A stretch of 64,000 bases of DNA from Pseudocitrobacter faecalis (GTDB lineage: Bacteria > Pseudomonadota > Gammaproteobacteria > Enterobacterales > Enterobacteriaceae). The stretch spans positions 62,001 through 126,000 of the forward strand of contig QNRL01000006.1 of the NCBI GenBank assembly GCA_003315335.1. The letters are read 5' to 3'. The stretch's first letter is position 1, and the number at the start of each line of letters is the position of its first letter. Below are positions 41,428 through 51,406 of the stretch, one piece after another. Position numbers and translations under genes: made by a program. The notes under the pieces were generated by a model that ran no database searches, was not told where the DNA came from, and was given only the letters and a program-made list of their open reading frames with translations.

Positions 41428-42624
41428 ATGCGTGGTGATTTTTACAAACAGTTAGCCGGTGACCTGGATACCGCCCGCGCGGAAGGGTTGTTTAAAGAAG
41501 AACGTATTATCACGTCTGCGCAGCAGGCAGATATCACTGTGGGTGATGGCAGCCACGTGATCAACTTCTGCGCCAATAACTACCTTGGGCTGGCGAACCA
41601 TCCGGCGCTGATTACCGCCGCGAAAGCGGGCCTCGACAGCCACGGTTTTGGTATGGCGTCCGTGCGCTTTATCTGCGGCACCCAGGATAACCACAAAGTG
41701 CTGGAGCAGAAACTGGCGGAATTCCTCGGTATGGAAGACGCGATTCTCTATTCCTCCTGCTTTGATGCCAATGGCGGCCTGTTTGAAACGCTGCTCGGCC
41801 CAGAAGATGCGATTATCTCCGACGCCCTGAACCATGCATCCATTATTGACGGTGTGCGCCTGTGTAAAGCGAAGCGCTTCCGCTACGCCAACAATGACAT
41901 GCAGGAACTGGAAGCACGTCTGAAAGAGGCGCGTGACGCCGGGGCGCGCCACGTGCTGATCGCCACCGACGGCGTGTTCTCAATGGACGGCGTGATTGCT
42001 AACCTGAAAGGCGTCTGCGATCTGGCCGACAAGTACGACGCGCTGGTGATGGTCGATGACTCCCACGCCGTCGGTTTTGTCGGTGAAAACGGTCGTGGTT
42101 CCCACGAATATTGCGACGTAATGGGCCGCGTGGACATCATCACCGGCACGCTCGGCAAAGCGCTCGGCGGCGCATCCGGTGGTTACACCGCGGCGCGTAA
42201 AGAAGTGGTTGAGTGGCTGCGCCAGCGCTCCCGCCCGTATCTGTTCTCCAACTCGCTGGCTCCGGCGATTGTCTCTGCGTCTATCAAAGTGCTGGAAATG
42301 GTCGCCAGCGGCGCTGAACTGCGCGATCGCCTGTGGGCAAACGCCCGCCTGTTCCGCGAAAAAATGAGTGCCGCAGGTTTCACCCTGGCGGGTGCCGATC
42401 ACGCGATTATCCCGGTGATGTTGGGCGATGCGGTGGTGGCGCAGGAGTTTGCGCGCTTGCTGCAAAAAGAGGGGATCTACGTGACCGGTTTCTTCTATCC
42501 GGTGGTGCCAAAGGGTCAGGCGCGTATTCGCACCCAGATGTCGGCGGCACACTCCCCTGAACAAATCGAACGTGCGGTGGAAGCCTTTATCCGCATTGGT
42601 AAACAACTGGGCGTGATTGCCTGA
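41428..42624 (+). CDS. kbl: 2-amino-3-ketobutyrate CoA ligase Kbl
   Basis: PLP enzyme that cleaves 2-amino-3-ketobutyrate with CoA into glycine and acetyl-CoA, the second step of threonine breakdown. It has 398 residues, as in E. coli. The Schiff-base lysine lies in [16 protein letters not shown], and [20 protein letters not shown] supplies the PLP-contacting Asp and His. It stands 9 bp before tdh, with which it forms an operon. Confidence 0.99.
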   Translation: MRGDFYKQLAGDLDTARAEGLFKEERIITSAQQADITVGDGSHVINFCANNYLGLANHPALITAAKAGLDSHGFGMASVRFICGTQDNHKVLEQKLAEFLGMEDAILYSSCFDANGGLFETLLGPEDAIISDALNHASIIDGVRLCKAKRFRYANNDMQELEARLKEARDAGARHVLIATDGVFSMDGVIANLKGVCDLADKYDALVMVDDSHAVGFVGENGRGSHEYCDVMGRVDIITGTLGKALGGASGGYTAARKEVVEWLRQRSRPYLFSNSLAPAIVSASIKVLEMVASGAELRDRLWANARLFREKMSAAGFTLAGADHAIIPVMLGDAVVAQEFARLLQKEGIYVTGFFYPVVPKGQARIRTQMSAAHSPEQIERAVEAFIRIGKQLGVIA

Positions 42625-42633
42625 GGAAGCCAG

Positions 42634-43659
42634 ATGAAAGCGTTGTCGAAACTGAAAGCGGAAGAGGGGATCTGGATGACCGACGTGCCGAAACCGGACG
42701 TGGGCCATAACGATCTGCTGATTAAAATCCGTAAAACGGCGATTTGCGGTACGGATGTGCACATCTATAACTGGGATGAATGGTCGCAGAAAACCATTCC
42801 GGTTCCGATGGTGGTCGGTCATGAGTATGTCGGCGAAGTCGTTGGCATCGGCCAGGAAGTGAAAGGCTTTAAAATCGGCGATCGCGTCTCCGGTGAAGGC
42901 CATATCACCTGCGGACACTGTCGTAATTGCCGTGGCGGTCGTACGCACCTGTGCCGCAACACCATTGGCGTGGGCGTGAATCGCCCGGGCTGTTTTGCAG
43001 AATACCTGGTGATCCCGGCGTTTAACGCCTTTAAAATCCCGGATAATATCTCCGATGATTTAGCCTCTATTTTTGACCCGTTCGGCAACGCGGTACACAC
43101 GGCGCTCTCATTCGACCTGGTCGGTGAAGATGTACTGGTGTCCGGCGCAGGCCCGATTGGCGTGATGGCAGCGGCGGTCGCCAAACACGTGGGCGCGCGC
43201 AATGTCGTTATCACTGATGTGAATGAATACCGTCTCGATCTGGCGCGTAAAATGGGCGTCACACGTGCGGTAAACGTCGCGAAAGAGAACCTGACTGACG
43301 TGATGGCTGAACTGGGTATGACCGAAGGGTTTGATGTCGGTCTGGAGATGTCCGGCGCGCCAGCGGCCTTCCGCACCATGCTCGACACCATGAACCACGG
43401 CGGGCGTATTGCGATGCTGGGTATTCCGCCATCTGATATGTCGATCGACTGGACTAAGGTCATCTTCAAAGGGCTGTTTATCAAAGGGATTTATGGCCGC
43501 GAAATGTTTGAAACCTGGTACAAGATGGCGGCGCTGATTCAGTCTGGTCTCGATTTAACGCCGATTATCACCCACCACTTCGGCATTGATGATTTCCAGA
43601 AAGGCTTCGACGCGATGCGTTCGGGCCAGTCTGGTAAAGTCGTTCTGAGCTGGGATTAA
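42634..43659 (+). CDS. tdh: L-threonine 3-dehydrogenase Tdh
   Basis: Zinc-dependent NAD+ dehydrogenase that oxidises threonine to 2-amino-3-ketobutyrate. It has 341 residues, as in E. coli. The catalytic zinc Cys38 is in [11 protein letters not shown], the structural zinc cluster is [15 protein letters not shown], and the NAD-binding motif is [17 protein letters not shown]. It is directly downstream of kbl. Confidence 0.99.
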   Translation: MKALSKLKAEEGIWMTDVPKPDVGHNDLLIKIRKTAICGTDVHIYNWDEWSQKTIPVPMVVGHEYVGEVVGIGQEVKGFKIGDRVSGEGHITCGHCRNCRGGRTHLCRNTIGVGVNRPGCFAEYLVIPAFNAFKIPDNISDDLASIFDPFGNAVHTALSFDLVGEDVLVSGAGPIGVMAAAVAKHVGARNVVITDVNEYRLDLARKMGVTRAVNVAKENLTDVMAELGMTEGFDVGLEMSGAPAAFRTMLDTMNHGGRIAMLGIPPSDMSIDWTKVIFKGLFIKGIYGREMFETWYKMAALIQSGLDLTPIITHHFGIDDFQKGFDAMRSGQSGKVVLSWD

Positions 43660-43666
43660 GGCTCAT

Positions 43667-43694
43667 CGCCTCATGTCTCTTCAGGCATGAGGCG
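43667..43694 (+). terminator. hairpin downstream of tdh
   Basis: A 9-bp perfect stem CGCCTCATG/CATGAGGCG (43667-43675 with 43686-43694) follows the tdh stop by 7 bp. The T-run is poor (TATTTCC), so termination may be partial. Confidence 0.6.
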
Positions 43695-43873
43695 TATTTC
43701 CTGAAGCTAATCTTAAAATCGCCTGATATATGTAAAGCTTTGTCATTGTCATAAATGTTTCGTATTCGGGCGTTAGTCTTATTTCATTACAAATCCCTCT
43801 GCTGCACGCTACCTTCTGTTTATAAAAATAAACTTCGCCGGATCGAAGGAATGACGCCGAAATATCTTTCGCC

Positions 43874-43890
43874 CTTAATTCATTCTTAAG
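43874..43890 (+). promoter_or_regulatory. PmrA/BasR box upstream of waaH
   Basis: CTTAAT-N5-CTTAAG is an exact match to the PmrA (BasR) box YTTAAK-N5-YTTAAK. It lies 44 bp before the waaH-like start, with a possible -10 (TAAAAC) about 10 bp further on. BasRS responds to iron, acid and, through PmrD/PhoPQ, low magnesium or cationic peptides. E. coli yibD (waaH) has been reported as BasR-regulated. Confidence 0.8.
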
Positions 43891-43934
43891 GTGTGAAGGA
43901 TAAAACGTAACCTACACGTTAAGGTGATCAGGTA

Positions 43935-44975
43935 ATGAAAAAGATGAATAGCCCAGGGACACTCAGTGTCATTATCCCTCTTTATAACGCAGGCGATGCA
44001 TTTAAAGCCTGTATGGAATCTCTGCTGGCGCAAACCTGGACGGCGCTGGAAATTATCATTGTGAATGACGGCTCTACGGATAATTCTGTCGATATCGCAA
44101 CGTATTATGCCGAGAATTACCCGCAGGTTCGTTTGGAGCACCAGGCCAACGCCGGGGCATCTGTTGCCCGAAATCGCGGTCTGGAGCTGGCACACGGTGA
44201 GTACATCGCGTTTGTGGATGCCGATGATATTACCTATCCGCAAATGTATGAAACGCTGATGACCATGGCGTTGCAGGATAATCTCGACGTCGCCCAGTGT
44301 AATGCTGATTGGTGCGAACGTGAGACGGGCAAAACCTGGCAATCCATTCCGCAGGAGCGTATCCGCTCAACCGGTGTAATGAGCGGCCCGGAGTGGCTGC
44401 GTATGGCGTTAGCCAGCCGCCGCTGGACGCACGTGGTCTGGATGGGCGTTTATCGTCATGAATTAATTAAGCAATGTAACCTGAAATTTGTACCGGGATT
44501 ACATCACCAGGATATTCTCTGGTCGACGGAATTTATGTATAACGCCACGCGTGCGCGATATACCGATGAATCGCTCTATAAATATTTTCTGCATGACGTT
44601 TCGGTGAGCCGTAAAAAACGTACCGGGCGTAAAAACCTTTCTTATCAACGTCATTACATTAAAATCACCCGCCTGCTGGATAAATTAAATCGGGATTATG
44701 CAGATAAAATTAAGATGTATCCTGAGTTTTATCAGCAAATAACCTATGAAGCATTACGTGTTTGTCATGCGGTGCGTAAAGAGCGGGATGTGATTACGCG
44801 TAAAATGATGATTGCCGAGATATTTGCGTCCGGGATGTATAAACGGATGGTGGCGAATGTTCGTAGCCCGAAGATGGCGTATCAGGTGCTGCTGTGGTCG
44901 GTGCGGTTATACAGCTGGCAGGATCGCGGACTGGCGAGCCGCAGGCTGGCTCGTAAGGCGCTTAGCCTGCGTTAA
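43935..44975 (+). CDS. waaH: GT2 glycosyltransferase, WaaH/YibD-like
   Basis: Protein of 346 residues with a GT-A fold: SVIIPLYNAGDAFKACMESL and IIVNDGSTDNSVDIA at the N-terminus, and the VDADD metal-binding motif near residue 95. It matches E. coli YibD (344 residues) in length and in its place between tdh and yibQ. In E. coli the product is WaaH, which adds glucuronic acid to HepIII of the LPS core under phosphate limitation. The PmrA box upstream supports a role in envelope remodelling. The sugar used here is inferred from the homologue only. Confidence 0.85.
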   Translation: MKKMNSPGTLSVIIPLYNAGDAFKACMESLLAQTWTALEIIIVNDGSTDNSVDIATYYAENYPQVRLEHQANAGASVARNRGLELAHGEYIAFVDADDITYPQMYETLMTMALQDNLDVAQCNADWCERETGKTWQSIPQERIRSTGVMSGPEWLRMALASRRWTHVVWMGVYRHELIKQCNLKFVPGLHHQDILWSTEFMYNATRARYTDESLYKYFLHDVSVSRKKRTGRKNLSYQRHYIKITRLLDKLNRDYADKIKMYPEFYQQITYEALRVCHAVRKERDVITRKMMIAEIFASGMYKRMVANVRSPKMAYQVLLWSVRLYSWQDRGLASRRLARKALSLR

Positions 44976-44994
44976 TGTTCGGCCAGATCAGTAG

Positions 44995-45020
44995 GCCCGG
45001 TAAGCGAAGCGCCACCGGGC
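44995..45020. repeat. REP-type palindrome between waaH and yibQ
   Basis: GCCCGGTAAGCGAAGCGCC-ACCGGGC forms a palindrome of the enterobacterial REP type between two convergent genes. A related half occurs at about 56.84 kb. Confidence 0.75.
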
Positions 45021-45047
45021 GATAATGCGAATTTGCCTGCCAATGGG

Positions 45048-45998
45048 TTACGGCTTATCCCAACCCTGCCACTGTAGCCGCAGGTACTGCATCGCGGTGC
45101 TGTTGCTGATGCTGTCCGCCATTACGGTAAAGAACTGGGTGGCGTAAACCGGTTCTGGCGCTTTCTTCGTTTTACACAGCTTCACGCCGCGGAACGGATT
45201 ACGCGGTGCGTCTGGTGTTGTGCCTTTCGGTGGCGTCGCGTTTGGCGTCGAGGTATCCACCTGCGGTTCATTCAGCAGGCTGCTCGGGCGTACCAGGGTG
45301 ATATCGGACGGCAACGTGGGCAGCATCTGCTGTAACACGCGAACTGTGGTCGGGTGTGGATGCCCAATCGCAATCGCCGAACCATTACGGCGTGCCAGCT
45401 CAACCGCCCGGTTAAACTGACGGCGGATATCGGCTTCGTTCTGCGTATCGTCGAGGAACACTTTGCGTTTAATCACCTTCACGCCCGTGCCGCTGGCGGC
45501 GCGCATCGCCTGGCTGTTGCCAATCGTCATGCTATCGAGGAAATAGAGGTTATAGCGGCTCAGCGCCTGCATCACTTTCTGCATACCGAACAGGCTGGAG
45601 GTCATCGCGCTGCCCATGTGGTTGTTCAAGCCCACGGCATACGGCACTTTGCTTACCGCTTCGCGAATAATGCGCTCGATTTCATCACTGCTCATTTCCG
45701 GGCGCAGGGTGTCTCTTTCCAGCGGCTGCTTGCTAAGCGGCGCCATTGGCAGATGGATGAGCACTTCATGCCCGCTATTATGCGCTTTAGTCGCCATTTC
45801 ATGGGCATGCGGCGCATTTGGGAGAACGGCGACGGAAACGGCTGACGGCATTGCCAGCACCTGGTTTTCGTTATGCGGACGATAGCCAAAATCATCAATG
45901 ACAATCGCCAGCTTCCCCGCAAAGACAGGCGCCGCTAAGGTGAGGGCGCCAAGAAGAAGGATCCTGCGAAATTGAAGCAAACTTATCTTCCCAACCAC
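45048..45998 (-). CDS. yibQ: divergent polysaccharide deacetylase YibQ
   Basis: Exported protein of 316 residues with a signal sequence (LLLGALTLAAPVFA) and a polysaccharide-deacetylase-like barrel: LAIVIDDFGYRPHNE supplies the Asp-Asp pair and VLIHLPMAPL the metal-site His region. It belongs to the DUF610/YibQ group, for which the substrate is unproven. It overlaps the 3' end of envC by 16 bp in the gpmI-envC-yibQ operon, so a role in peptidoglycan or septal polysaccharide processing is possible. The proline-rich C-terminal part (NATPPKGTTPDAPRNP) looks disordered. Confidence 0.92.
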   Translation of the reverse strand: MVGKISLLQFRRILLLGALTLAAPVFAGKLAIVIDDFGYRPHNENQVLAMPSAVSVAVLPNAPHAHEMATKAHNSGHEVLIHLPMAPLSKQPLERDTLRPEMSSDEIERIIREAVSKVPYAVGLNNHMGSAMTSSLFGMQKVMQALSRYNLYFLDSMTIGNSQAMRAASGTGVKVIKRKVFLDDTQNEADIRRQFNRAVELARRNGSAIAIGHPHPTTVRVLQQMLPTLPSDITLVRPSSLLNEPQVDTSTPNATPPKGTTPDAPRNPFRGVKLCKTKKAPEPVYATQFFTVMADSISNSTAMQYLRLQWQGWDKP

Positions 45999-47254
45999 GG
46001 TAGTGGATTGACCGCCTGACCCTGGCGGCGAATTTCGAAATAGAGCGACGGTCGACCCTGACCTCCGCTGTTACCAACCAGCGCAATCGGCTGTCCGGCG
46101 CGAACCTGCGTACCTACGCTGACCAGCGCACTCTGATTATAGCCGTAAAGACTCATATCGCCTTTCCCGTGTTCCACCACCACGACCAAACCGTAGCCCT
46201 GCAACCAGTCAGCGAGGATCACACGGCCATCGGCGATGGCTTTCACTTCAGTGCCTTCAGAGGCACTGATAACCATCCCTTTCCAGCGCAGCTCACCCTG
46301 CAACTGTTCGCCGTAACGGTGCAGCGTGGTGCCGCGAACCGGCCAGAATGCCTGGCCACGCGGTGCGCCAAGGCCACCCGTGCGCGACATCAGCGAGCGT
46401 TCGCTTTCAGTTGGTTTGTACGTTTTGCCTTTGCTGGTGGCTTCTTTCTGACGGTTGCGAACCGCATCGGCTTCACGGGCTTCACGTTCGGCGCGCGCTT
46501 TGGCCGCCGCCGCGGCGCGGGCGATGCTGTTACGTAAACGAGACTCGTTAGCACGCAGTTCATTTAACTGCTGCTGACCTTTCTGGATAGAGGATTCCAG
46601 CCCGGCGATGGTTTTCTGACGCTCGCTGCGCGCCTGCTCAAGTTTCGCCTGCTGCGCTTTTTGTTCATACAGCAACGTTTGTTGCTGGCTTTGTTTCTCT
46701 TCCAGCTCGGCTTTCTGCGCAGTAACCTGCTCGCGCGTCTGTTTCAGCTCGGCGATGGTCTCCTGGCGCGCCTGATTGAGGTAGCCAAAGTAAGCCTGTA
46801 AGCGCTGACCGCGCTGGCTTTCTTCGCCGCTGAGAATAAGCTGAATACCGGTATGTTCACCCTGACGGAACGCGGCGTCGAGCTGAGCGGCAAGGTTGCG
46901 CTCCTGCGTGGCGCGCTGCGCTTCCAGTTTGGCAATCGAGGCGTTCATTTCGTCGATTTGCTTATTGAGCTGCGTCAGCGTGGCTTGCGTTTCGCGAAGC
47001 TGACGCGCGGCGGCGGCGATGGCCTGATCCTGCGCTTTCAACTGAGCGAGCAGAGAGGAACGTTGCTGTTGTTGCTGGCGTACTGCGCGCTCTTTAGCGG
47101 CAATATCAGCCTGAATTGATTGCAGCTGCGAGCGATCGTCGGCGTGGGCAGATGACGCGCACAGCAATACGCCAGCGCTGAGTGCGCTGGCGTATAAGGT
47201 GGACCGCAGCGTAACCGCGGCCCCTTTAAGTACAAAAATCGCCTTTCCCCTCAT
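45983..47254 (-). CDS. envC: murein hydrolase activator EnvC
   Basis: Periplasmic septal protein that activates amidases AmiA and AmiB under control of FtsEX. It has 423 residues: an N-terminal signal peptide (TLYASALSAGVLLCASSAHA), a long coiled coil from about residue 40 to 260 (QSIQADIAAKERAVRQQQQQ onward), and a C-terminal LytM domain (WPVRGTTLHRYGEQLQGELR to the end). The LytM metal ligands are degenerate (YFEIRRQG replaces an HxH), as in E. coli, consistent with an activator and not an enzyme. It starts 9 bp after gpmI. Confidence 0.97.
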   Translation of the reverse strand: MRGKAIFVLKGAAVTLRSTLYASALSAGVLLCASSAHADDRSQLQSIQADIAAKERAVRQQQQQRSSLLAQLKAQDQAIAAAARQLRETQATLTQLNKQIDEMNASIAKLEAQRATQERNLAAQLDAAFRQGEHTGIQLILSGEESQRGQRLQAYFGYLNQARQETIAELKQTREQVTAQKAELEEKQSQQQTLLYEQKAQQAKLEQARSERQKTIAGLESSIQKGQQQLNELRANESRLRNSIARAAAAAKARAEREAREADAVRNRQKEATSKGKTYKPTESERSLMSRTGGLGAPRGQAFWPVRGTTLHRYGEQLQGELRWKGMVISASEGTEVKAIADGRVILADWLQGYGLVVVVEHGKGDMSLYGYNQSALVSVGTQVRAGQPIALVGNSGGQGRPSLYFEIRRQGQAVNPLPWLGR

Positions 47255-47263
47255 GGGGAGGGA

Positions 47264-48811
47264 TTATTCCACGATGAACAGCGGCTTACCAGTCATCTCT
47301 TGCGGGATTTCCATGCCCATCAGTGCCAACATAGTTGGTGCGATATCGGAAAGCTTGCCGCCGTCGACTGCTTTCAGATTTTTCTCGCCAACGTAGATCA
47401 GCGGAACCGGCAGGTTGGTATGGGCTGTATGCGCCTGACCAGTCGCCGGGTCGCGCATCTGTTCAGCGTTACCGTGGTCTGCGGTGATCAGCAACTGGCC
47501 GCCAACGGATTCAACCGCTTTCGCAACTTGATCAACACAATTATCCAGCGCTTCAACGGCTTTAATTGCCGCATCCATCACGCCGGTGTGGCCGACCATG
47601 TCGCCGTTCGGGTAGTTACAGATGATGGTGTCGTATTTACCGCTCTTAATTGCCGCGACCAGTTTTTCGGTCAGCTCTTCGGAGCTCATTTCCGGTTGCA
47701 GATCGTAGGTTGCGACTTTCGGGGAGTTGATCAGAATGCGGTCTTCACCTTTGAACGGTTCTTCTACACCGCCGTTAAAGAAGAAGGTGACGTGTGCGTA
47801 TTTCTCGGTTTCGGAGATACGCAACTGAGTTTTGTCGTTTTTCGCCATCCACTCGCCGAAGGTATTTGCCAGAGACGCCGGCGGGTAAGCGCACGGTGCT
47901 TTGATGTCGGCTGCGTATTCGGTCAGCTGGATAAAGTCGCCCAGTTTCACTTCTTTCTGACGTTTGAAACCGTCGAAATCAGCGTTTACGAACGCGCGGG
48001 TGATTTCACGCGCGCGGTCAGCACGGAAGTTCATGAAAATCAGCGCATCGCCGTCTTCCATTGCAGCATCGGCCTGGCCTGCTGCGCGGATAACGGTCGC
48101 TTTCACGAACTCATCGTTTTCGTCACGTGCGTAGGCCGCCTGCAGGCCTTCTACCGCTGTGTCAAACTGGAACTCGCCTTTGGCCAGGGTCATCAGGTTG
48201 TAGGCTTGTTCAACGCGATCCCAACGGTTGTCGCGATCCATAGCGTAGTAACGGCCAATGATAGACGCTACGCGGCCTTTACCCAGGGCGGCAAATTTGT
48301 CTTCAAATTTTTTCAGCGAGCCTTCAGCGCTGCGTGGCGGCGTGTCGCGGCCATCGAGGAATGCGTGCAGATAGATTTTTTCCGCACCGCGTTCGGCAGC
48401 CAGTTCAACCATCGCCATAATGTGATCTTCGTGGCTATGAACACCGCCCGCAGAGAGCAGACCCATAATGTGCACGGCTTTGCCTGCTTTCGCGGCTTTA
48501 TCAACCGCGCCGCACAGCACCGGGTTCGCGAAGAATGCGCGATCTTTAATTTCCACGTCGAGACGGGTCAGATCCTGATACACGATACGGCCCGCGCCCA
48601 GGTTCACGTGACCCACTTCGGAGTTGCCCATCTGACGATCAGGCAGGCCAACTTCCAGACCGGATGCGTCGATCAGAGTGTGTGGACGTTTGGCCCACAG
48701 GGCGTCCATGACAGGGGTTTTTGCGCTGAAGATAGCGTTATCCTGGTGTTCTTCGCGATAACCGTAGCCATCAAGGATTACCAGTACCATAGGTTTTTTA
48801 GAAACCGACAT
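47264..48811 (-). CDS. gpmI: 2,3-bisphosphoglycerate-independent phosphoglycerate mutase GpmI
   Basis: Manganese-dependent glycolytic mutase. It has 515 residues (514 in E. coli). It belongs to the alkaline-phosphatase superfamily: metal-site Asp in [12 protein letters not shown], the catalytic Ser in [16 protein letters not shown] (about residue 64), and metal ligands in [12 protein letters not shown] and [12 protein letters not shown]. It is the first gene of gpmI-envC-yibQ and diverges from yibN. Confidence 0.99.
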   Translation of the reverse strand: MSVSKKPMVLVILDGYGYREEHQDNAIFSAKTPVMDALWAKRPHTLIDASGLEVGLPDRQMGNSEVGHVNLGAGRIVYQDLTRLDVEIKDRAFFANPVLCGAVDKAAKAGKAVHIMGLLSAGGVHSHEDHIMAMVELAAERGAEKIYLHAFLDGRDTPPRSAEGSLKKFEDKFAALGKGRVASIIGRYYAMDRDNRWDRVEQAYNLMTLAKGEFQFDTAVEGLQAAYARDENDEFVKATVIRAAGQADAAMEDGDALIFMNFRADRAREITRAFVNADFDGFKRQKEVKLGDFIQLTEYAADIKAPCAYPPASLANTFGEWMAKNDKTQLRISETEKYAHVTFFFNGGVEEPFKGEDRILINSPKVATYDLQPEMSSEELTEKLVAAIKSGKYDTIICNYPNGDMVGHTGVMDAAIKAVEALDNCVDQVAKAVESVGGQLLITADHGNAEQMRDPATGQAHTAHTNLPVPLIYVGEKNLKAVDGGKLSDIAPTMLALMGMEIPQEMTGKPLFIVE

Positions 48812-49061
48812 TGCGACAACCTCATGCTCGAAGGAGATAAAAAATTTTGCGTAATTTTACTACAGCTGAATCGATCAAACAGCCACTGAAGATCAAAAAA
48901 AGGGGAAGGATTAAGCAATGAAAGGGCGCTTTTGTGGCATTTTTTCCGGAGTACGCCGCAGAAAATAGATTACATCGCGCGGCCTGGCTGTATTTGCTCC
49001 ACTGCACAGGTATACTCCTTCCCTGGTTTTTTAATCATTAAGTCGGGAGTCGTTACCCCCC

Positions 49062-49493
49062 ATGCAAGAAATTATGCAATTTGTTAGCCGTCACCCTGTG
49101 CTGAGCATCGCATGGATCGCCTTACTGGTGGCTGTATTGTTCACCACGTTTAAAGGCCTGGCGTCTAAAGTTAAAGTGATTACCCGTGGTGAAGCTACGC
49201 GTCTTATCAACAAAGAAGACGCGGTGGTTGTCGACCTGCGTCAGCGCGATGATTTCCGTAAAGGCCACATCGCAGGCTCCATCAACCTGCTGCCGGCGGA
49301 AGTGAAAGCCAACAACGTGGGTGAGCTAGACAAGCACAAGAATAAGCCGGTGATCGTCACCGACGGTTCTGGCATGCAGGCACAGGAATCCGCAAACGCG
49401 CTGATTAAAGCGGGTTTTGAACAGGTTTATGTGCTGAAAGAAGGTATTGCAGGCTGGAGCGGCGAAAATCTTCCTTTAGTTCGCGGTAAGTAA
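49062..49493 (+). CDS. yibN: rhodanese-like membrane protein YibN
   Basis: Protein of 143 residues with one N-terminal membrane span ([17 protein letters not shown], about residues 15-32) and a C-terminal rhodanese fold ([20 protein letters not shown]). The active-site loop reads [10 protein letters not shown], so the usual catalytic cysteine is absent; the whole protein has no cysteine. It therefore cannot act as a classical sulfurtransferase and more likely serves as a membrane-linked binding module. It is followed at 11 bp by grxC and then secB, which suggests a link to protein export. Confidence 0.94.
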   Translation: MQEIMQFVSRHPVLSIAWIALLVAVLFTTFKGLASKVKVITRGEATRLINKEDAVVVDLRQRDDFRKGHIAGSINLLPAEVKANNVGELDKHKNKPVIVTDGSGMQAQESANALIKAGFEQVYVLKEGIAGWSGENLPLVRGK

Positions 49494-49504
49494 GGAGAAT
49501 TGTC

Positions 49505-49753
49505 ATGGCTACTATCGAAATCTATACCAAAGCGACCTGCCCGTTTTGCCATCGCGCGAAAGCATTGCTGAGCAGCAAAGGCGTTACCTTCCATGAGCTG
49601 CCGATCGATGGCGACGCGGAAAAACGCGAAGAGATGATTAAGCGCAGTGGCCGCACGACGGTTCCGCAGATTTTTATTGATGCACAGCACATTGGCGGCT
49701 GTGATGACTTGTATGCGCTTGATGCACGTGGTGGACTTGATCCCCTGCTGTGA
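49505..49753 (+). CDS. grxC: glutaredoxin 3
   Basis: Glutathione-dependent disulfide reductase of 82 residues. The CPFC active site is at residues 11-14 (KATCPFCHRAK), followed by the cis-proline stretch TTVPQIFIDAQHIGGCDD typical of the family. It lies between yibN and secB as in E. coli. Confidence 0.98.
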   Translation: MATIEIYTKATCPFCHRAKALLSSKGVTFHELPIDGDAEKREEMIKRSGRTTVPQIFIDAQHIGGCDDLYALDARGGLDPLL

Positions 49754-49840
49754 TAACGCATTTGCGTGAGCGTCATGCCGACACGTATCGGCTTGAAGAA
49801 TAACGCGTATTTTAAGGACAACACGAAAGGGTTTTTACAC

Positions 49841-50308
49841 ATGTCTGAGCAAAACAACACCGAAATGAATTTCCAGATCCAGCGTATCTACACCAAGGAC
49901 GTATCTTTCGAAGCGCCAAATGCACCGCACGTTTTCCAGAAAGATTGGCAACCAGAGGTTAAACTTGATCTTGATACGGCTTCCAACCAACTGGCGGAAG
50001 GCGTGTTTGAAGTGGTGCTGCGTGTCACCGTAACGGCGACGCTGGGCGAAGAAACGGGCTTCCTGTGTGAAGTTCAGCAGGGTGGTATTTTCTCCATCGA
50101 AGGTATCGAAGGTACTCAGATGGCGCACTGCCTGGGTGCTTACTGCCCGAATATCCTGTTCCCGTATGCGCGTGAATGCATCACCAGTCTGGTTTCCCGT
50201 GGGACTTTCCCGCAGCTGAACCTTGCGCCGGTTAACTTTGATGCGCTGTTCATGAACTACTTGCAGCAGCAGTCCGGTGAAGGTGCAGAACAACATCAGG
50301 ATGCCTGA
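49841..50308 (+). CDS. secB: protein-export chaperone SecB
   Basis: Tetrameric cytosolic chaperone that keeps precursors unfolded and hands them to SecA. It has 155 residues from the ATG at 49841 ([20 protein letters not shown]); an upstream in-frame ATG at 49766 lacks a good ribosome binding site and would add 25 residues not found in the family. Its last base overlaps the gpsA ATG (stop TGA within ATGA), so the two are coupled. Confidence 0.98.
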   Translation: MSEQNNTEMNFQIQRIYTKDVSFEAPNAPHVFQKDWQPEVKLDLDTASNQLAEGVFEVVLRVTVTATLGEETGFLCEVQQGGIFSIEGIEGTQMAHCLGAYCPNILFPYARECITSLVSRGTFPQLNLAPVNFDALFMNYLQQQSGEGAEQHQDA

Positions 50309-51327
50309 TGAACGCACTTAATGCTTCAATGACTGTGATCGGTGCCGGCTCGTACGGCACCGCTCTTGCCATCACGCTGGCAAGAAACGGCCACCAGGTC
50401 GTACTCTGGGGCCACGACCCCGAACATATCGCGACGTTACAGCGTGACCGCTGCAACGTGGCGTTTCTTCCCGATGTTCCCTTCCCGGATTCTCTGCATC
50501 TCGAAAGCGATCTCGCGACGGCGCTGGCCGCCAGCCGCAATATTCTGGTCGTTGTGCCAAGCCATGTATTCGGGCAGGTACTGCGTCAGATGAAACCGCT
50601 CATGCGCAGTGATGCGCGCGTGGTGTGGGCGACGAAAGGGCTGGAAGCGGAAACGGGGCGTCTGTTGCAGGACGTGGCGCGAGAAGCCCTTGGCGATGAT
50701 ATTCCGCTGGCGGTGATCTCCGGCCCAACGTTTGCGAAAGAACTGGCGGCAGGTTTGCCGACTGCAATTTCTTTGGCATCAACCGACCCGGTATTTGCCG
50801 ACGACCTGCAGCAACTGCTGCACTGTGGCAAAAGTTTCCGCGTTTACAGCAACCCTGATTTTATCGGTGTGCAGCTGGGCGGGGCGGTGAAAAACGTCAT
50901 CGCTATTGGCGCGGGGATCTCGGACGGCATCGGTTTTGGCGCGAATGCCCGTACGGCGCTGATCACCCGTGGCCTGACGGAAATGTCACGTCTGGGCGCG
51001 GCGCTGGGCGCTGATCCGGTCACCTTTATGGGAATGGCCGGGTTAGGCGATCTGGTGCTGACCTGTACCGACAACCAGTCGCGTAACCGTCGTTTCGGCA
51101 TGGCGCTGGGGCAAGGTGCAGACGTTCAGGATGCGCAGGATAAAATCGGCCAGGTGGTCGAAGGTTACCGTAATACTAAGGAAGTTCGCGAATTGGCACA
51201 CCGTGTGGGTGTCGAAATGCCAATAACCGAGGAAATTTATCAGGTATTGTATTGCGGAAAAAGCGCGCGCGAGGCAGCATTGACGTTATTGGGTCGTGCT
51301 CGCAAGGACGAACGCAGCGGCAAGTAA
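50308..51327 (+). CDS. gpsA: glycerol-3-phosphate dehydrogenase [NAD(P)+] GpsA
   Basis: Makes sn-glycerol 3-phosphate for phospholipids from dihydroxyacetone phosphate. It has 339 residues, as in E. coli. The NAD(P) motif is [10 protein letters not shown] at residues 12-21, and the catalytic region [20 protein letters not shown] with Lys is conserved. The start codon overlaps the secB stop; cysE follows 79 bp later. Confidence 0.98.
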   Translation: MNALNASMTVIGAGSYGTALAITLARNGHQVVLWGHDPEHIATLQRDRCNVAFLPDVPFPDSLHLESDLATALAASRNILVVVPSHVFGQVLRQMKPLMRSDARVVWATKGLEAETGRLLQDVAREALGDDIPLAVISGPTFAKELAAGLPTAISLASTDPVFADDLQQLLHCGKSFRVYSNPDFIGVQLGGAVKNVIAIGAGISDGIGFGANARTALITRGLTEMSRLGAALGADPVTFMGMAGLGDLVLTCTDNQSRNRRFGMALGQGADVQDAQDKIGQVVEGYRNTKEVRELAHRVGVEMPITEEIYQVLYCGKSAREAALTLLGRARKDERSGK

Positions 51328-51406
51328 ATACAGGAAACCTTTGTCACCTCATATGACCCGGCTGGCACAGAACTGGCCGGTCATTCATTATCGTCTGGAG
51401 TAAGCA

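Noticed and set aside
41980-42948. 322-codon open frame on the - strand across kbl and tdh
   Set aside because: It spans two firmly identified genes on the opposite strand and lacks any recognisable motif.
47300-48889. 529-codon open frame on the + strand opposite gpmI
   Set aside because: It is the antisense shadow of gpmI, caused by GC-rich third positions; it has no ribosome binding site and its His/Phe/Arg-rich composition is typical of such shadows.
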